Part shown: positions 48,018-56,463 of the stretch, in pieces
Position numbering within the stretch: position 1 is the stretch's first letter
How the letters are laid out: the number at the start of each line of letters is the position of its first letter
Assembly (NCBI RefSeq): GCF_026210795.1
Contig: NC_089453.1
Span: 2,606,501-2,670,500, forward strand
DNA length: 64,000 nucleotides
From: Rhizophagus irregularis
Taxonomy: Eukaryota; Glomeromycota; Glomeromycetes; Glomerales; Glomeraceae
Direction: 5' to 3'
Translations under genes and position numbers: made by a program
The notes under the pieces: generated by a model
Seen by the model: the letters and a program-made list of their open reading frames with translations, nothing else
Told to the model about the DNA's origin: nothing
Database searches by the model: none

Positions 48018-48533
48018 ATGATAAACTTACACGCCGCCACTTCTCTTGCTGAAGACCTCGGGCTTGATCTTGTAGACATCTATGGAATCCGTAAATGGAT
48101 CCAAATTCGGGCATCACCCCTCAATGACCCGGACATAGTAGCAGAGATGGTCAGAAACCTTCCGGTTAAAGAATTCGGAAAACATCTTAAGATTAACAGA
48201 CTCTGGTATAACTGTTGTAAAGCCGAGTTGTGGAAGCGGCATAAAGAAGCCGAAGAGGTATACAAACAGGCAGTAGACTACTACAAGGAAGCCATTGACA
48301 ATTTCAATGAAGCCGATCAGAAAAAATATACCAGGTTTGCAGGGATGGTAGTAATAGAAAGAGCACTCCTCAGATGCGGCTTTATAACGCAAGAGTCCGA
48401 CTGGGAGAAATGGACTCAAATAACGTACAACATCCAATTGCTTAAGGAAGGTCGCACTCCTGACGACTCGGATGATGAATCAGATGATGGAGAGGTATCT
48501 CTCGATGACTCAGATGATGAGGAATACTTTTAG
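48018..48533 (+). CDS. Maverick-like element protein, 171 aa, acidic tail, unknown
   Basis: The first gene inside the left terminal repeat, with its ATG ten bases beyond the repeat end. The N-terminal 70 residues (DLGLDLVDIYGIRKWIQIRA; VRNLPVKEFGKHLKINRLWY) look globular. The middle is a long helix (HKEAEEVYKQAVDYYKEAID). The last 25 residues are almost all D, E and S (DDSDDESDDGEVSLDDSDDE). No family is recognised. Acidic tails are common in nucleic-acid mimics and chaperone-like viral proteins, but no function should be assumed. It is intact in this copy. Confidence 0.7.
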   Translation: MINLHAATSLAEDLGLDLVDIYGIRKWIQIRASPLNDPDIVAEMVRNLPVKEFGKHLKINRLWYNCCKAELWKRHKEAEEVYKQAVDYYKEAIDNFNEADQKKYTRFAGMVVIERALLRCGFITQESDWEKWTQITYNIQLLKEGRTPDDSDDESDDGEVSLDDSDDEEYF

Positions 48534-48613
48534 AAGGCGGTACTAATCCGTCTTCCTCTTTTTTGCCTCCTTAAGGCATTTATCAATACACTGCTTACAC
48601 GTGTCATCAGAAT

Positions 48614-48862
48614 CTAAGATTTTCTGCCCGAGTTTTTTGCATTGCCGATTGTACGCCGTCTGATGTCTTTTAGCCGCAGTTTCTTTTTTCTTCTCCTTGG
48701 TTTTCTTTTGATAACCCAGTCTATCCCAGTAAAAGTATTCTTATGCATACCACAAACTGTGCAATCACCATGCAGCCGGTAACGCCCATTTGTGGTCATA
48801 TCTTGTATTTCACTAGCAGTCTCGGTTTCCTTCTTACACTTTAGGCAGTAAAATCGTGTCAT
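48614..48862 (-). CDS. small zinc-ribbon protein, DUF5679-like, 82 aa
   Basis: Start ATG 48860-48862 (MTRFYCLKCKKETETASEIQ). Two Cys pairs, CLKC and CTVCG, are separated by a TTNGRYRLHGDC turn, the pattern of the DUF5679 zinc ribbons found in large DNA viruses. The tail is very basic (RKPRRRKKKLRLKDIRRR), suggesting nucleic-acid binding. An overlapping frame without its own ATG continues over 48549-48735 with a CKQC..C stretch. The ancestral protein may therefore have been longer, with a frame change near 48700 truncating this copy. It lies head-to-head with the integrase gene. Confidence 0.65.
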   Translation of the reverse strand: MTRFYCLKCKKETETASEIQDMTTNGRYRLHGDCTVCGMHKNTFTGIDWVIKRKPRRRKKKLRLKDIRRRTIGNAKNSGRKS

Positions 48863-48906
48863 TTTAAGATTTGAAGTCCGAAATCTTTCCTTTAATTTGT
48901 CGTAAT

Positions 48907-49998
48907 ATGTCGCAATTAGAGAATTACTACAAATACTACAATCTCTCTGGAGTACCAGCACGAATTCTAAAAGGTGAGGAGCACTACAACCTATACAAAA
49001 AGCCCCTAAAGGAAAAGTCATCAGAGCGTCCACGAGTAGTTGTATGGAAACCAAATGCGACGCATCAGGCAGATCTCGCAGAGATGCCAGTCGACCCCAA
49101 AGGATTCCACTATTTCCTCGTAGTGGTGGAAGTCGCGGGTTAACAAGTCGATGCAGAGCCCCTAAAGGATAAAACCGCAAATAAGGTTCTCAATGGATTT
49201 GTTAAAATCTACAGAAGAAATCGCATTAAGCCACCAACACATCGAATAGAGACAGACTCCAGATCAGAATTCACCAATGATCAGGTACGTGATTTTTTCC
49301 TGAACAACCTAGGGGTGATGATGAGGTTCGGCGAACCAGGAAGACACAAACAGCAATCATACGCTGAACGAGCCATCCAAGCAATCCAGGAACCTCTCCT
49401 AAAACGAATGGTGGCATAGGAGTTGAAGACCGGGGTGACATCCGTGAAATGGTCAGAAGATTTCCGTGATGTAGTTAATAAAATAGATGAAATCTGGCAG
49501 AGAAATCCCCCAGACATTCCGACAGGGTCACCCAAAGTGTCAAAAAAGACGGAACTTCTCTCTGAAGGAACACATGTCCGAGTCAAGTTAGACGAACCTA
49601 TTTCAGTACTCGGGAATAAACTCCATGGAAAATTTCGTACAGGTGACATAAGATGGAATCCCAATATCCGTGTCATCAAAAAAATGATCCTCTCACCCGA
49701 ACAGCCTCCTACGTATCTTCTTGATGGACCACACGGGCGTCTAGGTGTATCCAGATGTGCGTACACCCGAAAAGAGTTGCAGATTGTTCCAGAAAATGAA
49801 CATCCCCCACCTGACTCCGTGATAAGAGGGCAACCCGAAAGATTTGTACCTGAGCGGATACTCCGGCATCGCATCAGGAAGGGTCAAGACCAGTATCTAG
49901 TCAAGTGGGAACGATACCCAGATACCGAAGCCACTTGGGAACCCGCTGACCGGTTGGAGGAGGATGTCCCTGCCTTAATCCGCAAGTTTTGGGAATAA
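48907..49998 (+). pseudogene. Polinton-type integrase with C-terminal chromodomain, two internal stops
   Basis: I chose ATG 48907 (MSQLENYYKYYN). The catalytic triad reads HQADLAEMP (Asp56), IETDSRSEFTN (Asp117) and SYAERAIQAI (Glu154), a D,D36E spacing. Around residues 315-360 lies a chromodomain (ERILRHRIRKG, YLVKWERYPD, ATWEPADRLEE), which would target histone marks at integration. TAA at 49141 and TAG at 49417 interrupt the frame at codons 79 and 171, the latter probably from CAG. With both stops this copy cannot integrate itself unless supplied in trans. The stop codon lies 14 bases from the convergent retropepsin gene. Confidence 0.88.
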
Positions 49999-50012
49999 AA
50001 AATAAATATTCC

Positions 50013-50762
50013 CTATTTTTTGTCTCCTCGATTCACGTCAGAAACTATCGGGATAAAAACATTCTTCTCATTACAAGTAAGGGCAATATGTTCACGTGAT
50101 TCATGGACATCATAATTGTAACATTTCAGACACGTCCGGCTCAATCCAATCTCCCTATGCTTGTAATCGCTTAAAACCGCGAGATTCTCAGTGATTACAC
50201 AATCAGGGGTTAGTTTGATTGACACTCCTTTTACCATGCCGAATGTCCTACCAGAACCCGGAGCGCCGGATATGTTATGTGTAATACTCTTGTTGATATC
50301 CAACCCTAATTCTTCAGCGGCTTCCCTCTGAATAAAAGACGCGTTAGCACAAGTGTCTGCTAAACACTGAATTGCTATCCCATTGACCTCCCCATCCAGC
50401 GCTAAAAGATCTTTAGTATTCTCCAAACGAGCTATGTCAATATCCATCAGGTCATCTTCCCTGATATCCTCTTCTTGTTTTTCTTCAACTAGGTCTTCTG
50501 GAATCTCCGTACTTTTACGAGCAGACTTTAATTCTTCCCGAAGAATTTCGCGGAGTAATTTTCTAAAATCTGCAGACCTTAATAAACTTAATGAATCATT
50601 TTTGGTGACGGCTTTTATAAGTGTGGGCTTACTACTAGTAACCTTCACAGGAATCTTAATAGGAGTCATTTTAACTGATTTTTTTGGAACAGATTTAAGA
50701 AGTTTCGAGATACTTACACCCTTATCCGAGTTTACTTTTTTTTTGTACTTCGAACTGCACAA
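50013..50762 (-). CDS. retropepsin-like domain, probably the 3' half of a Gag-protease polyprotein
   Basis: The 249-codon frame continues the preceding gag frame after a one-base shift. Basic, Pro-rich and acidic linkers lead to IAIQCLADTCANASFIQREA near residue 135. This resembles the retropepsin active-site loop (D-T/S-G-A) with Cys for Gly. GLDINKSITHNI and a VKGVSIKL strand follow as in clan AA proteases. The tail has CLKCYNYDVHESREHIALTC, possibly a metal site. It overlaps the upstream frame at an A9 tract. The D-T-C-A loop may be weakly active or inactive. It is the only protease candidate here besides the OTU-like region of the polymerase. Confidence 0.65.
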   Translation of the reverse strand: MCSSKYKKKVNSDKGVSISKLLKSVPKKSVKMTPIKIPVKVTSSKPTLIKAVTKNDSLSLLRSADFRKLLREILREELKSARKSTEIPEDLVEEKQEEDIREDDLMDIDIARLENTKDLLALDGEVNGIAIQCLADTCANASFIQREAAEELGLDINKSITHNISGAPGSGRTFGMVKGVSIKLTPDCVITENLAVLSDYKHREIGLSRTCLKCYNYDVHESREHIALTCNEKNVFIPIVSDVNRGDKK

Positions 50763-51352
50763 ATCCGAAAACCACCTTCCTCATCGGGAACAATTTTCAA
50801 GTCATCAAAACTCGTGGTATTAGTATCAATATCCATAGCATCATCATTAAGATCGAGGTTTCTCATTGCTCGGGCTAATTCCAGATCATCGCGTCTATCT
50901 TTAGCCTTCTGAAGTCGCTTTGGAAATCTTTTAGATGTCTCATATCCCATAATAAGATCAATAACATGTTGATCATCTTCACTAGTCCATTCAGGAGCAT
51001 CAGGGTCATCACCAACATCATGATCTACATAACCATCATCCCAATCAGGATCCTGATGATCCTGAACAACGCGTCTCTGTGGTTTTGGTCGAACAGGTTT
51101 AATCTGTTGTCTATAGACCGGTAGTTTACGAACTGGCTTAGATACTTGTAATTGTTTAAATTGTGCCTGGAAATTCTTGGTAAGTTCCTCGGCCTGCGCC
51201 TTAAGCAATTCTTGTAATCGTTCTTGAGTAATAACGTCTGTCGACCTTTGTATTACAGCACCTTCGTGTGGAGTCACGGGATGAGTATAGCCAGCCAATT
51301 CCTCTTTTTTAGCCTTTTCAATACCCTGGCGCCTTTGTAATCCATAGAACAT
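50732..51352 (-). pseudogene. Gag C-terminal region, 206 aa segment
   Basis: This frame carries a helical segment (TQERLQELLKAQAEELTKNF), a basic Pro-rich stretch (KPVRKLPVYRQQIKPVRPKP), then acidic residues (DHQDPDWDDGYVDHDVGDDPD) and a further helical part before ICAVRSTKKK. No zinc knuckle is seen. Its ATG is probably not a true start: a third frame (PLNILIDRLSDASDE, about 51365-51405) bridges it to the capsid-like ORF. Two frame changes therefore seem to separate parts of one ancestral Gag. Confidence 0.6.
50735..50741 (-). promoter_or_regulatory. candidate -1 ribosomal frameshift site, A-AAA-AAG
   Basis: On the minus strand the zero frame reads ..ACA AAA AAA AAG TAA. The heptamer A AAA AAG lies right before the stop, and a -1 slip gives ..AAA AAA GTA AAC into the retropepsin frame. 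A lost A in the homopolymer would look identical. Confidence 0.4.
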
Positions 51353-51389
51353 TTCACCCTTTCGTCGCTCGCATCACTCAATCTATCGA

Positions 51390-52217
51390 TTAATATATTA
51401 AGAGGCGCGCCCCGATTCTGGAAGCTTCAATAACGTTTTCCGGCAAAAGTCCTCTATAGAACTGGTCAGTAACCATAATTCGATTATATCCTACAATATC
51501 CCCAGCCCTCTCAACTCGCTTATAGTAAGATCGAACAGGTTCACCTTGTTCCTGGTAAAGATTACTAAATCGTATCTGAAGTCTTTCTTCCACGACGGTT
51601 GGAAAATTTGTACGCATATGCATAAATGCTTGATCCAGGAGAATCCCCTGTAAGACTATTGGTTGATTCTGAACAGCAGCATTAAATGGACCTCCATGAT
51701 TTCCCAACCCATTAACGGGTTGATGAGTAGGACGTCCGCCCGCACGCCTCCACTGCTCTTCAACTTTAAAATTCGTTCTAACGATATCAGCGCGTGATGG
51801 GAAAAATGCATCTCCAACGGTTACCGCCGCATTACCTGCAACCCTTGAATATATATCAGCATCAGACCCGGGTAAGTAAGTACCAACATGTAATCCATTA
51901 GCAACCTCAGGAACAGCTAAAGCTCTGAACGCTCGGCGAGTAGCACCGGCTCCACCATTTGCAGTAGCCACTAACCGAATATTCGAGAGTTCCCAATTTT
52001 TTCCAGTAAGTTCTGCATCAAACCACCTCGCCGCTTCATCTCTCATACAGCTACGAAGAACCCCCATCGCTCGCACCCGACCCGGAGGCGCACTGGCATC
52101 GTCCAATGGATCAATACCAACGGTATTAATATACCCTAAAAAGTTATCAATAAAAAGATTAAGATCTTCATCTTCCCGACCATGAAATATAGGGGCAGCT
52201 ATACCAACGGCAGCCAT
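51390..52217 (-). CDS. Ty3-like Gag capsid domain protein, 275 aa
   Basis: The start MAAVGIAAPIFHGREDEDLN and GVLRSCMRDEAARWFDAEL reproduce the N-terminal half of Ty3-type capsids (F-G-..-E..A..W). The second half RLQIRFSNLYQEQGEPVRSY and FYRGLLPENV reproduces the F..L.Q..GE.V..Y and F..GL motifs. An insert of about 120 residues rich in G, A and N (VATANGGAGATRRAF; GGRPTHQPVNGLGNHGG) separates them, unlike usual Ty3 Gag. The ATG overlaps the end of the upstream coiled-coil ORF by 19 bases in another frame. It ends early (RLLIY) at an apparent frame change. Retroviral-type shell formation is inferred from family likeness only. Confidence 0.7.
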   Translation of the reverse strand: MAAVGIAAPIFHGREDEDLNLFIDNFLGYINTVGIDPLDDASAPPGRVRAMGVLRSCMRDEAARWFDAELTGKNWELSNIRLVATANGGAGATRRAFRALAVPEVANGLHVGTYLPGSDADIYSRVAGNAAVTVGDAFFPSRADIVRTNFKVEEQWRRAGGRPTHQPVNGLGNHGGPFNAAVQNQPIVLQGILLDQAFMHMRTNFPTVVEERLQIRFSNLYQEQGEPVRSYYKRVERAGDIVGYNRIMVTDQFYRGLLPENVIEASRIGARLLIY

Positions 52218-52906
52218 ATCGTATTTTGTGGATGGTTGAGAGGAGGTGGAGGAAGGTTCAATTGTCTAATCCGAAACCATTGTACTTGGATACGCAGAGC
52301 GGCTATTTGTTGGAAAAATCGATTCCTAAGACGTCCCAATGTCCGAATTCCAAAAAGAACCCGATTATTGGCATATACAAGCCGATTTCGTGCCACATCA
52401 CGCTCGCCTATAGCTCTATTACGTTCACCTATAGCTCTATTACGTTCTCCTCTCATAAGATTATATTGCTGCTGAAGACGACGATTAGTCGTCCGCATAC
52501 CACCAAACTCACGTTCCAATTCAGCCAAATTAGCTTCTAAACCAGTAATAGTATCTTGTACGATATTTAGCTCATCTTGTGTAAGACCTAACAAACCTGT
52601 TTGAACCTCGAGTTCATCTTGTAATTCATCGCGTTCTTTTCGAGATCGATCACGTTCCGCTTTTAATATATCACGTTCTTCGTATGTTTCTCTACAGCGA
52701 TGAATTAATAAATTAAGAGCATGTTTAAGACGATGGTTTGCATTTTGTACATCTCGATTAACAACGATGCGATCACTGACAGTTAAAAAATCTGTTAGAT
52801 CCTTAATTACCGCAACTAATGGTATATTATTCATATCACGCAAATCCCTAGGAGGCGGTCCAGTAGGCTCTGAAGGAGTATAAATTGCAATTGGTATCGA
52901 CATCAT
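52199..52906 (-). CDS. coiled-coil N-terminal part of the Gag block, 235 aa
   Basis: A Pro-rich start (MMSIPIAIYTPSEPTGPPPR) is followed from about residue 60 by a long coiled coil (RETYEERDILKAERDRSRKE; DELQDELEVQTGLLGLTQDE) with a tandem GERNRAI repeat near residue 150. Its 3' end (LNHPQNTIWLPLV) overlaps the start of the capsid-like ORF. The two may once have been one protein, a coiled-coil-capsid fusion, with a one-base change at the junction. Transcription is divergent from the ATPase, whose ATG lies 28 bases away, so the two genes must share one promoter region. Confidence 0.65.
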   Translation of the reverse strand: MMSIPIAIYTPSEPTGPPPRDLRDMNNIPLVAVIKDLTDFLTVSDRIVVNRDVQNANHRLKHALNLLIHRCRETYEERDILKAERDRSRKERDELQDELEVQTGLLGLTQDELNIVQDTITGLEANLAELEREFGGMRTTNRRLQQQYNLMRGERNRAIGERNRAIGERDVARNRLVYANNRVLFGIRTLGRLRNRFFQQIAALRIQVQWFRIRQLNLPPPPLNHPQNTIWLPLV

Positions 52907-52934
52907 ATTTAAACTAAATTAGAATAAAATTCAA

Positions 52935-54156
52935 ATGGATCTTTATGTATACAATTTGGACGAGTACACGACCGACTCGAGACAGGGTAATGAGTTTGCC
53001 CCATCATGGCCTTTCCGTCTTGCCGTAGCAGGAAGTTCTGACTCGGGTAAGACAACTATGATTATTAATTTGTTAATGGGAGACAAGAAGGCAAAGGAGG
53101 ATAGCGAAAGGTACATATTATGTGATGCGGTAATTCTAGTTGGCAGATACCTCGATGAACCGAAGTGGGCAGTCGTACGTGATTTTTTCAAAGAAGAAGA
53201 AATTCCGTTTACCGCAGTATCCCATAGTGAGATTCCAAATGTTAAGGACTTCAACTCCACCCAGGCTACTGTGGTAATCTTTGAGGATTTGATGGATGCG
53301 CCTAAAAAAACCCAGGATCTCATCACTGGATTTTTTACACACGGGCGTCACAAAAATATCTCGTGTATCTATGTGGCCCAAAGATTCTTTACCATTCCCA
53401 AGGCTATTCGTGAAAATGTGAATTATATTTCCCTACATGGAGGTCACGGAAGTTTGACCGATACTAAGAGGATCATCCGCCAGTATACAGAAGAATCGGA
53501 GTCACTAGCTCCAGTAATCGATGACCTTACTCTACAACGCGAATTTATAGTATTTGATCTTAGAAGATCCAAGAGCGATCCGTTATCTATTCGGGTTAGA
53601 TGGGATACTAGTCTCAGTTCGATCACCGATCAATCTCAGTTCGATCCTAGTTCGATCTCAGTTCAATCCCCGTTCGATCCGAGTTTGAACCCAGTTCGAT
53701 CAAAGTTCAATCCGAGTTTGAACCCAGTTCGATCAAAGTTTAGTTCCTATGGCCAGAAAGCCGTAGCTGAAGCAAAAAAGTCCTCCCAGCTAATCGAGTT
53801 TGCTCAGGAATATCCATCGCCTAAAGAGAGAAAACACCTTCTCGTATCTGGTTATAGCTAAGAACGCAGATACCTGGGTTAAGTACGTCTTTCGGGAAGC
53901 CTACGGACTATCTGGTAAGACCTTGGGATCAGACTTCCAAAACTTCTTAGCGAAAGTACGGGATAGGACCACGAAGACTGAAATTCCAAAACCTGAGACC
54001 GTAAAGGAGTTATTCTCCCGATATGAAGTCCTGAAGTCTAGTCACCCTTTGGATAATAAAAAATTAATAGAAGGCATCGGGGTCCTTTTACAGATCTTTT
54101 CTAAGGGTCATATGGACCGTCGAGCATTACGAGTAGGGATCAATAGTATTTTGTAA
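52935..54156 (+). pseudogene. A32-type genome-packaging ATPase, C-terminal frameshift
   Basis: The P-loop lies at residues 33-41 (AGSSDSGKTT), the Walker B strand at 112-119 (ATVVIFEDLMD), and the signature FFTHGRHKNISCIYVAQR at 133-150 matches poxvirus A32/NCLDV packaging ATPases of the FtsK-HerA class. Residues 210-265 are a low-complexity repeat of FDPSS / NPVRSKF units. The first frame stops at 53861. The adjacent frame carries on (VIAKNADTWVKYVFREAYGL..) to 54156, so one extra base near 53845 probably truncated the protein. The enzyme would pump element DNA into a capsid, so its presence implies, or once implied, virion formation. Confidence 0.85.
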
Positions 54157-54169
54157 GAATCTGGCTGCT

Positions 54170-54721
54170 TTAGCAACCCATCTCGCGAAGTTCTTCCGCA
54201 GAAGCCCTAAGAATCATGGCACTTTTTTTACGTCCTTCGAAGTCAATCCGTAGCATCCTAGCTTTTAATCCAATAGCTCCTAAGGCTCGAGAAGCAAAGT
54301 TCTTAGTCATCGGATTTCTTACATGATTTACATAGTTCTCATAGAATGTAGTAAAGGGTTCGTCAATACCATCCGGGTATGTATTCCGTAAGAACTGATA
54401 TAAGGCAATTTCCCCACTGTCACATCCAATGGCTATAAGCTGTTCAAGAAGCCACTTCCTAGTATCCTCGTATGAATCTCCGTCCATAATTTTCATATCT
54501 AGTCTTTGTGTGAATAATTGCGTAAAATCCGCATTACTTGCCCGACGGATAATCTGGACCAACTTATTCCTGGCAAGTCCCAAGGCTTGTAAAGGTTCAC
54601 TCTCGTCACCAATCTTCTTTATAATCTGTCTATACAACACGCTGGATAATCCTCTATATGCCGCTTTTGCAGAGAATACTCCACAGTTCTGACACTGGTT
54701 TATTATGATTGATGTTGACAT
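54170..54721 (-). CDS. Maverick-like element protein, 183 aa, unknown
   Basis: It starts MSTSIIINQCQNCGVFSAKA with a single CxxC. The rest is mostly helical (GLSSVLYRQIIKKIGDES; EDTRKWLLEQLIAIG; ALYQFLRNTYPDGIDEPF) and ends SAEELREMGC. Convergent with the ATPase, stop codons 13 bases apart. I see no catalytic motif. A capsid or scaffold role cannot be excluded but has no sequence support. A weaker version of the shared motif (ATCTTTAA at 54784 on the plus strand) lies 62 bases upstream. Confidence 0.65.
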   Translation of the reverse strand: MSTSIIINQCQNCGVFSAKAAYRGLSSVLYRQIIKKIGDESEPLQALGLARNKLVQIIRRASNADFTQLFTQRLDMKIMDGDSYEDTRKWLLEQLIAIGCDSGEIALYQFLRNTYPDGIDEPFTTFYENYVNHVRNPMTKNFASRALGAIGLKARMLRIDFEGRKKSAMILRASAEELREMGC

Positions 54722-54881
54722 GGCTATCTTTCTTTGATTATTCGCTCACTTAGTATCCTTCACAATCTTTTTTATATATTGTTATCTTTAAATACCTGTC
54801 ATTTGTATAAAAAAAAATAACTGGCATTAAGGGATCAACCGTTGGAAAGACCGGAAGACCGGAGGACCGGAGGACTGACCA

Positions 54882-55467
54882 TTAGGAAGCGCAGTCCTTG
54901 CACAACTTGTCCGTTAAGTCACTTTGGGCTTACAGGCATGAGACATTCCCTACACAACTCAATATTAAGCTCTGCAAGTCTCGGGGCATGGTCCTCCAAA
55001 GTTCGTGGACGACCGGAAGGACCGGAGGAAGGTGTCCCGTTAGTCGTATTCTGCTGTAAGATAAAATCATCATATTCATTTTGGTCAGCTTGAATAGCGG
55101 CTCTGATTTGTTGTATATTATTGAAAGTTAACCGCTGGCCATCAAGATTTTCCTCATTATAGCGTGTTTCATTGATGATTTCCTCTATAAGCTCCTCCTC
55201 TTCAGAATGAACAAGGTAGTAGTCCTCAACTACCTCGTAGTCACTCTCAACCAGTCTATGATACGTTCTAGTACCGTGTTGAATATAGCGTCCTGTATCT
55301 GTATTTAAATATACAGGTTGTTCCTGAGGTGGAGGCGGTACGGTTTGTCTACGGACAAGCCTTCCATCGATATAATCATGGGATTCCATAACTATTCGAT
55401 TAAAGGTATCTCCACCAACACGGATTGGACGTCCGGTTATAGGATTAGTTATATAAGGGTATGACAT
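54882..55467 (-). pseudogene. NPxTGR adaptor-type protein (2-cysteine adaptor-like), frameshifted end
   Basis: Two tandem modules open the protein, NPITGRPIRVGGDTFNRIV near residue 8 and NTDTGRYIQHGTRTYHRLV near residue 54. They follow the N-P-x-T-G-R-x-I..G.T..RL pattern of adaptor domains seen in NCLDVs and virus-like transposons. A very acidic region (HSEEEELIEEIINE) and a Ser/Gly-rich linker follow. The frame ends CRECLMPVSPK at 54919. Shifting one base past an extra T continues as DLTDKLCKDCAS to a TAA at 54882-54884. That supplies the second CxxC of a plausible zinc finger, so this copy seems truncated by a one-base insertion. Confidence 0.6.
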
Positions 55468-55503
55468 GTCTTTTTTCTGTACGTGTCTACATACCTAATT
55501 GTT

Positions 55504-55511
55504 ATCTTCAA
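55504..55511 (-). promoter_or_regulatory. TTGAAGAT motif, 36 bases before the 55467 start
   Basis: ATCTTCAA on the plus strand, reading TTGAAGAT toward the adaptor-type gene. Confidence 0.5.
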
Positions 55512-55534
55512 TTTACAATAACCAAGTGACATCG

Positions 55535-55626
55535 TCATCAGTCCTTGTCAAAAAATGCGAGGATGCCTGATGATGAGGTTACATGGTCATCAGTCCTTGT
55601 CGCAAAACACGAGGATACCTGATGAA
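55535..55626. repeat. two tandem stem-loop repeats of 52 bp
   Basis: Two units starting at about 55535 and 55587 each run TCATCAGTCCTTGTC..AGGAT.CCTGATGA. In each, TCATCAG.CCT pairs with AGG..CTGATGA. They lie in the widest gap of the element (55468-55961), which also contains TCACGTGAT at 55708 and 55739. They could be an origin, a terminator or a protein-binding site. Confidence 0.55.
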
Positions 55627-55961
55627 TAAGTTATTGGATTATTGGCCTAAAAAGCATTCATGGAAAAACTATGGATTATATTACAGAAAATGTGAACGGA
55701 GTTCATGTCACGTGATACCCTGAACAAATGTGTAGAGTGTCACGTGATTTCATGCGGTACGTAGATCATTTCCTTTTTGGGCGATACCCGTTCCACAAAA
55801 ATCGATTTGGTAAGAATGCGTTTGGAACCTTGTGTAACATAAATTTCCTTTTTCGGTAATTCGGGATTACGCGGTAATGCCGGCCGGATCTAAAAAATAT
55901 GACTCTGCAGGGTAATTCCTACGAAAGTCAAGTACAAAATGCTTACTCCTGTTGAGTCCAT

Positions 55962-56354
55962 TCATACCACTCCCAGTCCCCAAGGATCGCCTCCCCATCT
56001 ATGTTCACTTAATGCATGCTCTATGGTTTCCCTCTCTTGGGGGTCCACGACCATCCCATTCCTAAGCATTTTCTCCATAATATAAAGCTGATCCTCGGTG
56101 AGGCGGTCTATCCATCTTTTATAGAAGTCGTTTACATCTTCAAATGTTATCCAGTCAACATTCCCTTTTTCGAATGGCTTTCCAAGAGCTCGGACATACC
56201 CGATCGTAGTGGCATAATTTTTCCACCTCTTATATGCCTCTTGACGAACTTCCTGCCACCACACTCTATCTACCTTACTCACTGCAATAAGGTCAGTATC
56301 CGGGATCTTTGCGACAATGCGTTCGACTATTTCTACTGGTAATCGGTCCAACAT
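55962..56354 (-). CDS. F-box protein, 130 aa
   Basis: The N-terminal 40 residues (MLDRLPVEIVERIVAKIPDT, then DLIAVSKVDRVWWQEVRQEA) match the F-box pattern LP.E....I...L...DL......V...W. F-box proteins bind Skp1 and bring substrates to SCF ubiquitin ligases. The remaining 85 residues (FEDVNDFYKRWIDRL; DQLYIMEKMLRNGMVVDPQE) show no known substrate-binding repeat. It is intact. In a selfish element such a protein could redirect host ubiquitin ligases, for example against silencing or replication-control factors, but that is inference. Confidence 0.75.
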   Translation of the reverse strand: MLDRLPVEIVERIVAKIPDTDLIAVSKVDRVWWQEVRQEAYKRWKNYATTIGYVRALGKPFEKGNVDWITFEDVNDFYKRWIDRLTEDQLYIMEKMLRNGMVVDPQERETIEHALSEHRWGGDPWGLGVV

Positions 56355-56380
56355 GATGTTATGTTACTTATACTATAGCT

Positions 56381-56388
56381 ATCTTCAA
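56381..56388 (-). promoter_or_regulatory. TTGAAGAT motif, 26 bases before the F-box start
   Basis: ATCTTCAA on the plus strand, followed toward the ATG by TAGCTATAGTATAAG. Confidence 0.5.
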
Positions 56389-56463
56389 TTACTGTATGCC
56401 TATTACACATGGATAAAAAATATAGACTAAATTCGTACAGAATCGTAGGACCATAGGAGCCGC

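Noticed and set aside
49281-49874. 197-codon minus-strand ORF opposite the integrase
   Set aside because: Shadow frame. The plus strand carries the D, D, E and chromodomain motifs in matching order.
48549-53861. The whole integrase-to-Gag block as a nested Ty3 retrotransposon
   Set aside because: Integrase and Gag are on opposite strands, converge within 14 bases, lack LTRs and reverse transcriptase, and the integrase is of Polinton type. A very old rearranged insertion cannot be fully excluded.
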